From assembly GCF_023955655.1 (NCBI RefSeq), contig NZ_JAMXHT010000002.1, positions 248,001 to 312,000 of the forward strand: a stretch of DNA of 64,000 nt, written 5' to 3'. The number at the start of each line of letters is the position of its first letter. The first letter of the stretch is position 1. The translations under genes were made by a program, and so were the position numbers. Positions 35,585 through 44,354 of this stretch are shown one piece after another. The stretch comes from Ralstonia soli. GTDB taxonomy: Bacteria; Pseudomonadota; Gammaproteobacteria; Burkholderiales; Burkholderiaceae. Below the pieces are notes generated by a model. It did no database searches. It saw only the letters and a list, made by a program, of their open reading frames with translations, and had not been told where the DNA came from.

Positions 35585-35814
35585 ACGCGGCGCCTCGCAC
35601 GGGGAAACGGCCAGTCGCCGCACCGAACTTTAAGAGCAGTCTGATTACGGTCATGCCTGCCTGTTGCAAGAATGTGCGCTCTTCATACGCGCGTGCCTCT
35701 GCAACGCAACCGGTCGTCGGCCTGAAGCCGCGCGGCCCGGTTCACGCCCTTGCAGGGGTTGTTGCATGTGGCGGCTTTCGAGGCTGCCGCTGCCCCTTCA
35801 TCCGTGATTCGAAT

Positions 35815-36843
35815 ATGTCTCTCATTCCGTTCGTGCCTGGGTTAAAGCGGCGTGGTCGCCTGGCTCTTCTGGCTGGGCTCTGTCTTTGCGCAGGGTGGTT
35901 CTCGGCCCCGGCCGAAGCGTCTCTCACACGTGCCTGTGTGCGTCCCCCGGGCGGTACAACGGCCTACCCGAACCTCGGCACCATCACGGTCAACCTGCCG
36001 GCCACCATCAGCGTGCCCGCAACACTTGCCGACGGTGGCACCATCGCGCAGGCAACCGGGGTTTCGGCAGCGGCAGATGGCGTGCGCTATTGCATCGGCA
36101 CCATCTACGACCCGCTGACGCAGGAGGGACGCATTACAAGGTTCACCACCGCAACCAGTCTCACCAGTGTTTACGCCACCAACGTGACCGGCGTCGGTAT
36201 TCGGATCGAGGCAACCGGCGGTACGGCCTATCCGATTGCGGCTTTCACGACGGATGCCCGTGGTGCGGGCTACTTCATGAACGGGGGCCGGGTCGCCTCT
36301 TACACGGTGACGCTGATCAAGACCGGGCCCGTGCGCGCAGGCACGATCACGTCGGGCGCCATCGGGTCATTCTGGTGGGATCGCGCGCAGGTCTTGCAAC
36401 TGAGTCTGGGTCGCAACACCGCCATTACGGCCCCGGCGCCGACATGCACCGTTGGCACGACCAGCGTCAATATCCCGCTGGGCGATGTTGCGGCGAGTAG
36501 CTTTGCCAACGTTGGTGCGACATCCCCCATCAGCCATCCGGCGAACATCTCGCTCAGTTGCGCGAACAACCCCAGGGTGACAATGACCTTGCAAGGCACG
36601 CAAGCCCCTGGTGGCCCAGACACGACGGTGGCTCTGTCCGGCGCAGGCGCTGCGCAAGGGGTGGGCGTGCAGGTGCTCTATAACAGCACGCCGATGGTGG
36701 TCAATTCCACTACCCCGACGCTGGTGGATGTTTCTGCAGCCGCTTCCGTGACGGTGCCCATTTCGGCCCGCTACTACCGCACCGGTGCCATTACGGCGGG
36801 TAGGGCAAATGCGTCCCCCACGCTGCGCTTTGACTACAACTGA
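35815..36843 (+). CDS. two-domain fimbrial tip adhesin-like protein
   Basis: A 342-residue precursor. The signal peptide ends near APAEA. An N-terminal domain of about 190 residues (starting SLTRACVRPPGG, with a second cysteine in VRYCIG) is followed by a C-terminal pilin domain with cysteines in PTCTVGT and LSCANNP and the last strand ASPTLRFDYN. Such a lectin-like plus pilin layout is that of FimH-type tip adhesins; the receptor is unknown. The ATG at 35815 is chosen because it starts the signal peptide; the longer open frame upstream runs through the 21-bp repeats. It heads cluster 2, with a chaperone and a pilin after it. Confidence 0.8.
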   Translation: MSLIPFVPGLKRRGRLALLAGLCLCAGWFSAPAEASLTRACVRPPGGTTAYPNLGTITVNLPATISVPATLADGGTIAQATGVSAAADGVRYCIGTIYDPLTQEGRITRFTTATSLTSVYATNVTGVGIRIEATGGTAYPIAAFTTDARGAGYFMNGGRVASYTVTLIKTGPVRAGTITSGAIGSFWWDRAQVLQLSLGRNTAITAPAPTCTVGTTSVNIPLGDVAASSFANVGATSPISHPANISLSCANNPRVTMTLQGTQAPGGPDTTVALSGAGAAQGVGVQVLYNSTPMVVNSTTPTLVDVSAAASVTVPISARYYRTGAITAGRANASPTLRFDYN

Positions 36844-36869
36844 CGCAGTCGCGGCGCAAAGCGGAAGCG

Positions 36870-36900
36870 GACTTGAACTGCGCGGCTCAAGTCTTCTTTA
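36870..36900 (+). terminator. possible weak terminator after the adhesin gene
   Basis: GACTTGA (36870-36876) pairs with TCAAGTC (36887-36893), followed by TTCTTTA. The stem is short, so it may only attenuate transcription toward the chaperone gene 230 bases on. Confidence 0.4.
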
Positions 36901-37128
36901 CGGTGGGGGCGCTCCACGGAGAAAACATTTCGGAGCAGTCTGATAACGCGTCGTTGCTTTGATCCCGAGAATTGGGCGCGTCGTTTCGGACCTCTCCATT
37001 GGCTTTGCCGGCAGCACGGCGGAGCTTTTGCTGAGACGCTTGGGTCATCCATCTCCTCGCCCGGATGCGCTATGTATGCGCCGACCGGTCAGGCCGCTTC
37101 CTTCTCGATTCCAGCACTGAGGTAACGC

Positions 37129-37941
37129 ATGTCTCTTCGCCGTTTCATGGCCGCTTGCCTGTTCATTGCGGGGTGTGGGGCCGGCGTAGTTCAGGCCAGT
37201 GTGGTCATTGGGAGCACGCGCGTGATCTATCCCGCCAGCGAGAAGGAGGTGACGGTTTCGCTCGCCAACCGGAACACGCAGCCCGTATTGGTGCAAGCGT
37301 GGGTGGATACCGGAGACGCGTTGGCGACGCCGGACACGATCAAGATTCCGTTCATCGTCCACCCGCCCATGTTCCGCATGGAGCCTGATCGTGGCCACGC
37401 TGTTCGCTTGACGTATACGGGCGACCCGCTGCCCGACAACCGCGAAACCATGTACTGGTTCAACGCGCTGGAGGTGCCGCCCAGGCAGGTGGGTGCGGCT
37501 GGTACCAATCACGTCCAGTTTGCGTTGCGCACGCGTATCAAGCTCATCTTCAGGCCGTCAGGTTTGCCGGGCAATGCCGCAGAGGCATTCAAGCAGCTTG
37601 GCTGGAAGTGGACGACAGGGGCGGGCGGAAAAGGTGTTGCACTGGCGGTGACCAATCCTTCCGCGTACTACGTCAACTTTGCGGACGTGGGGCTGAAAGT
37701 CGACGGCGTACGCAAGCTCGTTGGCAACGGCGGCATGGTTGCGCCGGGCGGCACAACCACGTTTTCGCTCGACCCGCTCAAGCTGGCCGATCGCCCGAGT
37801 GGCGACGTCAAGGTGAGCTTTGACGTGATCGACGATTCTGGTGCGTCGAGCGAGCAGGAGGCCGCGTTGGTGCCCCGACCGGCCGCGTGCTCCGTTCATC
37901 AACCCGATTGTTTGCACAGCGCACAGCGCAGCAACCCTTAG
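37129..37941 (+). CDS. fimbrial periplasmic chaperone, cluster 2
   Basis: A 270-residue PapD-like chaperone with a signal peptide ending near VVQA. It is a clear paralogue of the chaperone at 17393: RVIYPASEKEVTVSLAN and TRIKLIFRPSG occupy the same places, and the C-terminal domain has NPSAYYVNFADVGL. It has about 20 extra residues at the C-terminus (PRPAACSVHQPDC). A GAGG site precedes the ATG. It should fold the adhesin and pilin encoded on either side. No usher gene is next to it. Confidence 0.9.
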   Translation: MSLRRFMAACLFIAGCGAGVVQASVVIGSTRVIYPASEKEVTVSLANRNTQPVLVQAWVDTGDALATPDTIKIPFIVHPPMFRMEPDRGHAVRLTYTGDPLPDNRETMYWFNALEVPPRQVGAAGTNHVQFALRTRIKLIFRPSGLPGNAAEAFKQLGWKWTTGAGGKGVALAVTNPSAYYVNFADVGLKVDGVRKLVGNGGMVAPGGTTTFSLDPLKLADRPSGDVKVSFDVIDDSGASSEQEAALVPRPAACSVHQPDCLHSAQRSNP

Positions 37942-37949
37942 CCCTAACC

Positions 37950-37971
37950 GGCACGACTGCCGTGCCTTTTT
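37950..37971 (+). terminator. compact terminator or attenuator between chaperone and pilin genes
   Basis: GGCACG (37950-37955) pairs with CGTGCC (37961-37966) and is followed by five T. It sits eight bases after the chaperone stop and 18 bases before the pilin ATG, so it would reduce or stop transcription within the cluster. Confidence 0.6.
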
Positions 37972-37989
37972 CTACTCACTGAGTTCCTT

Positions 37990-38541
37990 ATGAAGATCGC
38001 GAACCACAAGCGTTGTCTGCCTCAAGCCCTGGCTGCCCTGCTGCTGATTGCCGGTGGTGCTACCGAGGTTTTTGCACAGACCACTACGGTCAACGTGACG
38101 GGCAATATCGTTGGCACGTGCGCAGCCGGCGCGGCTAGCCCCGATACACTCAACTTCACGCTCCCCGATACGCAGGCTGCCACCTTGACTGCCGCCGGCC
38201 CCGTGACGGCCAGTCGTGCTGCAGTCCAAAGGGTTACGGTTGCGTGCAGTGGCAATCCTGGCGTCAGGATGACCATGTCGATCGCTGGCACATCACCCGT
38301 GCCAGCACAGAACGTGGTGCCGAATACAGGCACAGCAACCCAAGTGGGGGTGCAGATTCTCTATGGCGCTGCCGGGGGCGCCACTGCTCCGACAGTGATG
38401 CCGATTGGCGGTACGGGCGTTACCTTTGTTGGCGGAGCCCCCGTCGTTATTCCTATTTCGGCGCAGTACTACGTCATGAGTGCCAATCCCAACGCGGGTA
38501 GCGTTACGGCCACGGCCACGTTGACGTTCACCCCGAACTGA
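37990..38541 (+). CDS. fimbrial subunit, cluster 2
   Basis: A 183-residue pilin. The signal peptide ends near EVFAQ. The mature domain starts VNVTGNIVGTCAAG, has the second cysteine in VACSGNP, and ends ATATLTFTPN. It is the last gene of cluster 2. A single pilin domain fits a shaft or minor subunit. The ribosome site is weak. Confidence 0.85.
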   Translation: MKIANHKRCLPQALAALLLIAGGATEVFAQTTTVNVTGNIVGTCAAGAASPDTLNFTLPDTQAATLTAAGPVTASRAAVQRVTVACSGNPGVRMTMSIAGTSPVPAQNVVPNTGTATQVGVQILYGAAGGATAPTVMPIGGTGVTFVGGAPVVIPISAQYYVMSANPNAGSVTATATLTFTPN

Positions 38542-38930
38542 CCGTTTGACGCTCCGGGGCATTTTCCTGGAGCACGGGCATCAAAGAAGAAGGGCTTGCG
38601 CCGTAGGGGCTCAAGCCCTTTTTGCATGTTGGCTGATTGCGTTTGCAATACGGACGAATCTCATTGTTCCAAAGGTCAATAAGAAACAAGCTGACGGTGT
38701 CACTACGTACCCACTACGTACAGCGAGGCCGGCATGGCCTATGCGCCCCGGCTTCTGCGTTCGCCGGGCAGTCGTAGCGTTCTCCAGACGTCTTTACCGC
38801 GATCAGTCCATCCGGCCGAGTCGGCGATGGGCGCAAGCGTGTGCCGCGTGCGGCTCTGTGTGCGACGTCATCGTGGGACGCCAGCCATCACTTGAACCTG
38901 CTTTGGAGCTATCAGGAAAGCGCACTCTCT
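38542..38930 (+). other. 389-base intergenic region
   Basis: It contains the cluster 2 terminator at 38590 and a 10-base direct repeat CACTACGTAC at 38701-38710 and 38712-38721, which is 11 bases per step and could bind a regulator of the catalase gene. No gene is visible. Confidence 0.55.
38590..38623 (+). terminator. rho-independent terminator of fimbrial cluster 2
   Basis: AAGGGCTTG (38590-38598) pairs with CAAGCCCTT (38612-38620), and TTT follows to complete a five-T tract. Confidence 0.85.
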
Positions 38931-40013
38931 ATGTCAAAACTGGATCTCAAATCAAAACGCACCTGGGGCGCGCTAGCCGTCATCGCCCTGACTGCCGGGG
39001 CATTGACCACCGCCTTCGCCTGGACGGAGGGCTGGATCGGGTCACGCCTGACCAGCGCACAGTTGTTTTCGGAAACCCCGCAGCCGTTCCCGCCGGGCTT
39101 TCGCCGTGCGCATGGCAAGGGCATCTGCATTGCCGGCACGTTTCGGCCGACGGATGCCGCGGCACCGTTGTCGACCGCGCGCGCCTTTACCGAGCCGAAC
39201 ATCCCCGTTGTGGGCCGGCTTGCGATTGCCATGGGTGACCCGCATGGGCCGGACAGCGCTTCCAACGTAGTGAGCATGGCGCTGCTGCTGAAGACCGACG
39301 ACGGCCAGCAGTGGCGCATGGCCATGAACAACCAGCCGTACTTCCCCACGCACAATGCGCAAGGCTTTACGGTGGATATGCCGAAAGCCATGGCGCCCGA
39401 CCCCGCCACTGGCAAGCCCGACCCGGCGCGCGTGGCTGCCTTTCTCAAGCAGTATCCCGAAGCGGAAAAGTTCTTGAAATGGGCCGCGCAAGCACCCCAA
39501 CCCGGCAGCTTTGGCGGGGTGGAGTTCGACGGCATCAATGCGTTCTACCTGGTGGCCGCCGATGGCAAGCGCCAAGCCGTGCGCTGGTCCATGCGGCCGC
39601 AAGAGCCGTTCGTGCAACTGAGTCAAGACCAGTTGCAGCACGTGGGCCACGACTACATGTTCGAAGACCTGCGCGCGCGGCTTGCGCAAAAGCCCCTGCA
39701 CTGGGACATGGTGATGCAACTGGCCGAACCGGGTGACCCGGTCGACGATCCATCCTTGCCTTGGCCGCAGGAGCGCAAACAGATCGTGGCGGGCACGCTG
39801 GAGGTGACGCAGGCCGTGGAACAGGCCGAGGGTGCCTGCCGCGATGTCAACTTCGATCCGACGATCGTCCCCACCGGGATTGAGATTTCAGACGACCCAA
39901 TTCTGCAGGCGCGTTCCGGCGCGTACACCCACTCGTTCAACCGCCGGGAACGCGAGATCGGTTATGGCAAGGCCACCGACGCCGTTGGCAAGCCGGAGGT
40001 CCCATCCAAATGA
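38931..40013 (+). CDS. membrane-anchored catalase-family peroxidase (SrpA-like)
   Basis: A 360-residue heme protein of the short catalase-related family. An N-terminal helix (residues 13-31) probably exports and anchors it. The distal histidine lies in RRAHGKGICIAGTF, NNQPYF matches the catalase substrate channel, and the proximal tyrosine is in ARSGAYTHSFNRRE. Short members often work as peroxidases rather than full catalases. It overlaps the cytochrome b561 gene by four bases (ATGA), so the two are co-translated; the cytochrome may pass electrons to it for peroxide reduction. The ATG at 38931 has AGGAAA 12 bases before it. Confidence 0.85.
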   Translation: MSKLDLKSKRTWGALAVIALTAGALTTAFAWTEGWIGSRLTSAQLFSETPQPFPPGFRRAHGKGICIAGTFRPTDAAAPLSTARAFTEPNIPVVGRLAIAMGDPHGPDSASNVVSMALLLKTDDGQQWRMAMNNQPYFPTHNAQGFTVDMPKAMAPDPATGKPDPARVAAFLKQYPEAEKFLKWAAQAPQPGSFGGVEFDGINAFYLVAADGKRQAVRWSMRPQEPFVQLSQDQLQHVGHDYMFEDLRARLAQKPLHWDMVMQLAEPGDPVDDPSLPWPQERKQIVAGTLEVTQAVEQAEGACRDVNFDPTIVPTGIEISDDPILQARSGAYTHSFNRREREIGYGKATDAVGKPEVPSK

Positions 40014-40558
40014 AGACACGCAACCCACGTCATTTCAACGCGCTCGCACGGGGCTTGCACTGGCTGATGGCGGCGATGATTCTGTCCATGCTCTTCATCG
40101 GCGCGGGCATGATGACCTCGGTCACGCATCGAACCGAATTGATCGATCTGCATCGGCCGTTGGGCATTGCCATTCTGGTGTTGGCGGTGGTCCGCCTGAT
40201 CAATCGGCTGCGTCACGCGCCGCCGCCGTTGCCGGCTAGCGTGCCGCCGCTGCAGGCACTGGCCGCCAAGGCGTCGCACGTTGTGCTGTATGCGCTGATG
40301 TTGGCGCTGCCGCTGATCGGCTGGGCGCTGCTGTCTGCGGGCGGCTACCCAGTCGTGCTGTTCAAGGGCGTCAACCTTCCGGCGATTCTGCCCGCCAGCC
40401 CCGAGCTGTATGCGTGGCTGCGCGATGCGCATGGCTGGTTGGCCCGACTGCTGTTTCTGGTTGTGATCGCCCATCTGTCCGCGGCACTGCTGCACGGGTT
40501 GGTCTATCGGGACGGCGTGTTCTCAAGCATGGCCAAGGGCGACGGACATCGCGGGTAA
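40010..40558 (+). CDS. cytochrome b561-family membrane protein
   Basis: A 182-residue integral membrane protein with four helices and the heme-binding histidines in place (ARGLHWLMAAMI, IDLHRPLGI, ASHVVLYALM, LFLVVIAHLSAALLHGL). The family carries electrons between quinol and periplasmic partners. Overlap with the catalase-like gene suggests it is the electron donor for that enzyme. A strong bidirectional terminator follows at 40598. Confidence 0.9.
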   Translation: MKTRNPRHFNALARGLHWLMAAMILSMLFIGAGMMTSVTHRTELIDLHRPLGIAILVLAVVRLINRLRHAPPPLPASVPPLQALAAKASHVVLYALMLALPLIGWALLSAGGYPVVLFKGVNLPAILPASPELYAWLRDAHGWLARLLFLVVIAHLSAALLHGLVYRDGVFSSMAKGDGHRG

Positions 40559-40597
40559 GGCGTTGATCGACGCCTCATGAGGCGCTGAAAAAAAAGA

Positions 40598-40627
40598 AAA
40601 GGGACGGAAAGCGATTTCCGTCCCTTT
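40598..40627. terminator. bidirectional terminator
   Basis: A 13-pair stem AAAGGGACGGAAA/TTTCCGTCCCTTT around GCGA, with A-rich sequence on the left. It serves the cytochrome b561 operon and the convergent methyltransferase gene. Confidence 0.85.
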
Positions 40628-40654
40628 GTCTTTGATCAGTCGGGCTGGCGGCTA

Positions 40655-41491
40655 TCAGGCTGGCGCAAAGAAGCGCTCGTGCAGCTCTTCCAGCCCCAGC
40701 GTGCTGATCACCTCGTTCAGTCGCTCGGTCGGGCGGCGGCGCGGCAGGTTCTTGTACTGCGCGATGATCAACTCGTTCTTCATCGAATGCTCCCAGCCGA
40801 CCAGCTCCGTCACGCTCACCTGATAGCCGTGGGCCTCAAGCTGGAGGCAGCGCAGCACGTTGGTGACCTGGCTGCCGAATTCACGCGTGTGCAGCGGGTG
40901 GCGCCAGATCTCGGTGAGCGCATTGCCGAGCGATTTGCCCTTGTTCTTGCGCAGCACGCCGGCCACCTCTGCCTGGCAGCACGGCACGAGCACGATGTAC
41001 TGCGCCTTCTTCTCCAGCGCAAAGCGGATCGCATCGTCCGTGGCGGTATTGCAGGCATGCAGCGCGGTCACGATGTCGATGGTGGCGGGCAGCTTGTCTG
41101 ACGTGATGGAGTCCGCCACCGACAGGTTCAGGAACGACATCCCCTTGAAGCCGAGCCGAGCGGCAAGTTCGGTCGATTTGGTGACCAGCTCTTCGCGCGT
41201 TTCAATGCCGTAGATGTGCGAGGTGCCGTCACCGGGTTGTTCCTTGCAGAAGAGGTCGTACAGGATGAAGCCGAGGTACGACTTACCCGCGCCGTGGTCG
41301 ACCAGCGAGACATGCCCCTTGGCCTGCTGCACGTCGGCCATCAGCGGCTCGATGAACTGGAACAGGTGGTAGACCTGCTTGAGCTTGCGGCGGCTGTCCT
41401 GGTTCATCTTGCCGTCGCGCGTCAGGATGTGCAGCTCCTTGAGCAGTTCGATCGACTGGTTGGGGCGGATTTCGTGGGTGTTGTTGGACAT
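40655..41491 (-). CDS. SAM-dependent methyltransferase (Methyltransf_32-like)
   Basis: A 278-residue cytoplasmic protein. The SAM-binding loop reads VSLVDHGAGKSYLGFILYDL, the acidic residue after the second strand is in IYGIETREEL, and ALHACNTATDDAI and VPCCQAEVA are further conserved text of this family, related to the RNA methyltransferase-like group with TPCC/VPCC motifs. The substrate is unknown. The ATG at 41491 is chosen because the product starts just before the conserved part; upstream frame codons overlap the promoter of the divergent flavoprotein gene. Confidence 0.8.
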   Translation of the reverse strand: MSNNTHEIRPNQSIELLKELHILTRDGKMNQDSRRKLKQVYHLFQFIEPLMADVQQAKGHVSLVDHGAGKSYLGFILYDLFCKEQPGDGTSHIYGIETREELVTKSTELAARLGFKGMSFLNLSVADSITSDKLPATIDIVTALHACNTATDDAIRFALEKKAQYIVLVPCCQAEVAGVLRKNKGKSLGNALTEIWRHPLHTREFGSQVTNVLRCLQLEAHGYQVSVTELVGWEHSMKNELIIAQYKNLPRRRPTERLNEVISTLGLEELHERFFAPA

Positions 41492-41698
41492 CGTCAGGAC
41501 AGCCTGGCGGCATGCGGCACGGTGTGTGCGGCAGCCATGGGAAAAACGGAGCGAAGGCGTGAGTTTACCGAAAAGCGTGTCCGACGATGGGAAGGGCGCC
41601 TGCATGAGCACGATGGGCCGCTTGGTTTGCCCGGGCCAAGCCGGGATGTGACAATAGCGCCCCGCCTGTCTGCTCGTATGTCATCTGTCCACCTTCGC

Positions 41699-42961
41699 AT
41701 GTCTGAACCGCAAAACATTCCCCTCGTTGCCGTGATCGGCGCCGGCCCCGCCGGGCTGATGGCTGCTGAAGTGCTGTCCGGCCAGGGCGTGCGCGTGGCG
41801 GTGTTCGATGCCATGCCGTCGGCCGGGCGCAAGTTCCTGCTGGCGGGTATCGGCGGGATGAATATCACGCATTCGGAGCCGATCGACGCGTTTCTGGGCC
41901 GGTATCGCGCGCGACGCGAGCAGCTTGCGTCGCTCATCGATCGGTTCAATCCCGATGCGCTGCGCGCGTGGATTCACGGCCTGGGCATCGATACGTTTGT
42001 CGGCAGCTCGGGCCGCGTGTTTCCGACCGAGATGAAGGCGGCGCCGTTACTGCGGGCGTGGCTGCACCGGCTGCGCGCGGCGGGGGTGCAGTTGCACATG
42101 CGCCATCGCTGGGTGGGCTGGGCGGAGCCGTCCGACTACGCGCAGGTGCTGCGCTTTGACACGCTCGACGGCCAGCGGCTTGTGCAGGCCGATGCCGTGG
42201 TGCTGGCGATGGGCGGGGGCAGTTGGCCGCGTCTGGGTTCCGATGCGGCATGGGTGCCGCTGCTGGAGGCGCGTGGCGTGCAGGTGCAGCCGCTTCAGCC
42301 CGCCAATTGCGGGTTCGATGCGGATTGGAGCGCGTATTTTCAGGAGCGCTATGCGGGGCAGCCGGTCAAGTCGGTGGCGATTGGTTTGCCGTCCGGCGAG
42401 GGCGGTGCGTTGCAGTTCCGCCAGGGCGAGTTCGTCGTTACGCAGACGGGCGTGGAAGGCAGCCTCGTCTATGCGTTGTCCGCGCCCATCCGCGATGCGC
42501 TGCTGGCCGGCGGTGACACCACGATCTGGTTGGACTTGGCGCCCGGCTGGAGTGCGCAGCGTGTGACCGACGAGCTGATGCGCCCGCGCGGCGCGCGTTC
42601 GATGTCGAGCCACCTGCAGAGCAAGCTGAACATCACGGGGGTGAAGCTTGGGCTGCTGCGGGAGTGCCTGTCGAAAGAGGCGTTTGCCGATCTCGCCCAG
42701 CTTGCGAAGGCCATCAAAGCGTTGCCGCTGCGCCTCACTCGCGCCAGGCCGATCGACGAAGCCATCAGCAGTGCAGGCGGCGTTGCCTTTGAGGCGTTGA
42801 ATGCGCAGTTGATGATCGAGCGCCTGCCCGGCGTGTTCTGCGCGGGCGAGATGCTCGATTGGGAGGCGCCGACCGGCGGCTATTTGCTGACCGCATGCTT
42901 TGCGAGCGGCGCCGCGGCCGGGCACGGCGTGCTCGATTATCTGGCCGCCCTGGGTCGCTGA
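41699..42961 (+). CDS. NAD(P)/FAD-dependent oxidoreductase, HI0933/TIGR03862-like
   Basis: A 420-residue flavoprotein. The dinucleotide fold is at the start (VAVIGAGPAGLMAAEVL), followed by GRKFLLAGIGGMNITHSE, the signature of the HI0933 (BaiN/RdsA-like) family. A second nucleotide-linked motif ALAMGGGSWP and the C-terminal FCAGEMLDWEAPTGGYLLTACFASGAAAG close the FAD site. The function of this subgroup is not settled. ATG 41678 is an alternative start seven codons earlier. Confidence 0.85.
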   Translation: MSEPQNIPLVAVIGAGPAGLMAAEVLSGQGVRVAVFDAMPSAGRKFLLAGIGGMNITHSEPIDAFLGRYRARREQLASLIDRFNPDALRAWIHGLGIDTFVGSSGRVFPTEMKAAPLLRAWLHRLRAAGVQLHMRHRWVGWAEPSDYAQVLRFDTLDGQRLVQADAVVLAMGGGSWPRLGSDAAWVPLLEARGVQVQPLQPANCGFDADWSAYFQERYAGQPVKSVAIGLPSGEGGALQFRQGEFVVTQTGVEGSLVYALSAPIRDALLAGGDTTIWLDLAPGWSAQRVTDELMRPRGARSMSSHLQSKLNITGVKLGLLRECLSKEAFADLAQLAKAIKALPLRLTRARPIDEAISSAGGVAFEALNAQLMIERLPGVFCAGEMLDWEAPTGGYLLTACFASGAAAGHGVLDYLAALGR

Positions 42962-42962
42962 A

Positions 42963-44150
42963 TTACTGGCGGGCCTTCAGGCGCCACAACGATGTCACCT
43001 CGGCCACGCGCGCCTTGTGGAGCGGGTCAGTGGCGTCGGACGACTTCGGGTGCTTGGGTTTGATGTCGTCGCGGCCGACGACTCGCAGGCCCGCCGCATC
43101 GATCATCGCCAGCAGGGCGTCGCGCGTGCGCAGGCCGAGGTGCTCGGCAAAGTCGGACAGGATCAGCCAGCCCTCGCCGTTAGGCTCCAGATGCGCGGCG
43201 AGCCCGTCGAGAAAGCCCCGCAGCATGCGGTTGTCCGGATCATAGACGGCGCGCTCGATGGGCGAGCTGGGCCGCGCGGGCAGCCACGGCGGATTGCACA
43301 CGACCAGCGGCGCACGGCCTTCGGGAAATAGATCGGCTTCGACGATGTCCACCTGGGTTTGCAGGCCGAGGCGTTCGACGTTTTCGCGTGCGCAGGCCAG
43401 GGCGCGCTGGTCCTGGTCGGTGCCGATCACGCGCTTTACACTACGTTTGGCCAGCACGGCCGCGAGTACGCCCGTGCCCGTGCCGATATCGAACGCCAGG
43501 GCTTTCGATGGCAGCGGCGCGTTCGCCACCAGATCGATGTATTCCCCCCGTATCGGCGAGAACACGCCGTAATGCGGGTGGATGTGTACGCCGCCCAGCG
43601 CGGGAATCTCGACGCCTTTCTTGCGCCATTCGTGCGCGCCGATCAGGCCAAGCAGCTCACGCAGCGAGACGACGGAGGCGGCATTGCTCGAGCCGTAGGC
43701 CTCAGTGCAGGCGTCGCGCACATCCGGGGCGCGGCGCAGGGGGATGGTGTAGCCGGCATCCAGCGGGATCAGCAGCATGCCGAGCGTGCGCGCGCGCTGC
43801 GACTGCGCTTGCCGATGCAGGTTGAACGCGTCGATCGGCGACGTGGCTTCTTTGCGCGGTTTCCGGTCGGTGCGGCGGGACATGGCCTGCAGCAGTTGGC
43901 GCGCGTTCTGGAAGTCGCCGCGCCAGAGCAGCGCCGTGCCTTCGCAGGCGAGGCGATAGGCGGCATCGGCAGTGGTGCGGTCATCGGCAATGACCACGCG
44001 CTTGGGCGGCGGGTTGCCGGCTTCGGAGCGCCAAAGGGTGGTGTGCGCGGCGCCGGTTTCGGCGTCGGTCCAGGAGAGGGTGGGGAGATCGGTCACGGGA
44101 AATCTGGTAAAGCGGGGGAAGGGCGCGGCTGCGGGCGTTGTGGGCGACAC
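42963..44150 (-). CDS. class I SAM-dependent methyltransferase (HemK/RsmC-like)
   Basis: A 395-residue protein from a GTG start, which is uncertain; GTG 44096 is another choice and neither has a good ribosome site. The C-terminal half has the catalytic domain: FDIGTGTGVLAAVLA for SAM binding, IGTDQDQRAL for the ribose contact, and NPPW, the motif of enzymes that methylate amide or base nitrogens. The N-terminal 200 residues are a less conserved region. It ends one base after the convergent flavoprotein stop. The target (RNA, protein or other) is unknown. Confidence 0.78.
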   Translation of the reverse strand: MSPTTPAAAPFPRFTRFPVTDLPTLSWTDAETGAAHTTLWRSEAGNPPPKRVVIADDRTTADAAYRLACEGTALLWRGDFQNARQLLQAMSRRTDRKPRKEATSPIDAFNLHRQAQSQRARTLGMLLIPLDAGYTIPLRRAPDVRDACTEAYGSSNAASVVSLRELLGLIGAHEWRKKGVEIPALGGVHIHPHYGVFSPIRGEYIDLVANAPLPSKALAFDIGTGTGVLAAVLAKRSVKRVIGTDQDQRALACARENVERLGLQTQVDIVEADLFPEGRAPLVVCNPPWLPARPSSPIERAVYDPDNRMLRGFLDGLAAHLEPNGEGWLILSDFAEHLGLRTRDALLAMIDAAGLRVVGRDDIKPKHPKSSDATDPLHKARVAEVTSLWRLKARQ

Positions 44151-44354
44151 GATACCGCCGGTGGTGCAAACACACAATGCGGGCGGGTGGCGCTGCGGTA
44201 TCGCGGTCTTGCCGGCGCGGCCTGCTAGCATGATTTCCATGCGAAGCGTTCGCGCAATCCGAACCGTTTTTTGCCGCGCTCCGGCGTACCTTGTCCTAAT
44301 CAATATGCGGTCGCGGCCGAACTCTCGTCCGCACCACAGCCTGAGGTATTCAAC

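Larger units (their letters stand above)
35109..35814. other. 706-base region between divergent genes, with a minisatellite
   Basis: This separates the hypothetical gene (minus) from fimbrial cluster 2 (plus). It has no convincing gene. It contains the second copy of the TAGGATTTTTC motif (35221-35231) and the 21-bp repeat array (35269-35584). Frames across the array give Glu-Pro-Ala-rich heptads and are treated as products of the repeat. Confidence 0.6.

Noticed and set aside
35363-35644. 93-codon Glu-Pro-Ala heptad protein from the 21-bp repeats
   Set aside because: GTG start without a ribosome site; the frame is interrupted by stops elsewhere in the array and is explained by a repeat length divisible by three.
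35371-35814. Long N-terminal extension of the cluster 2 adhesin
   Set aside because: It would run through the repeat array, and the signal peptide begins at 35815.
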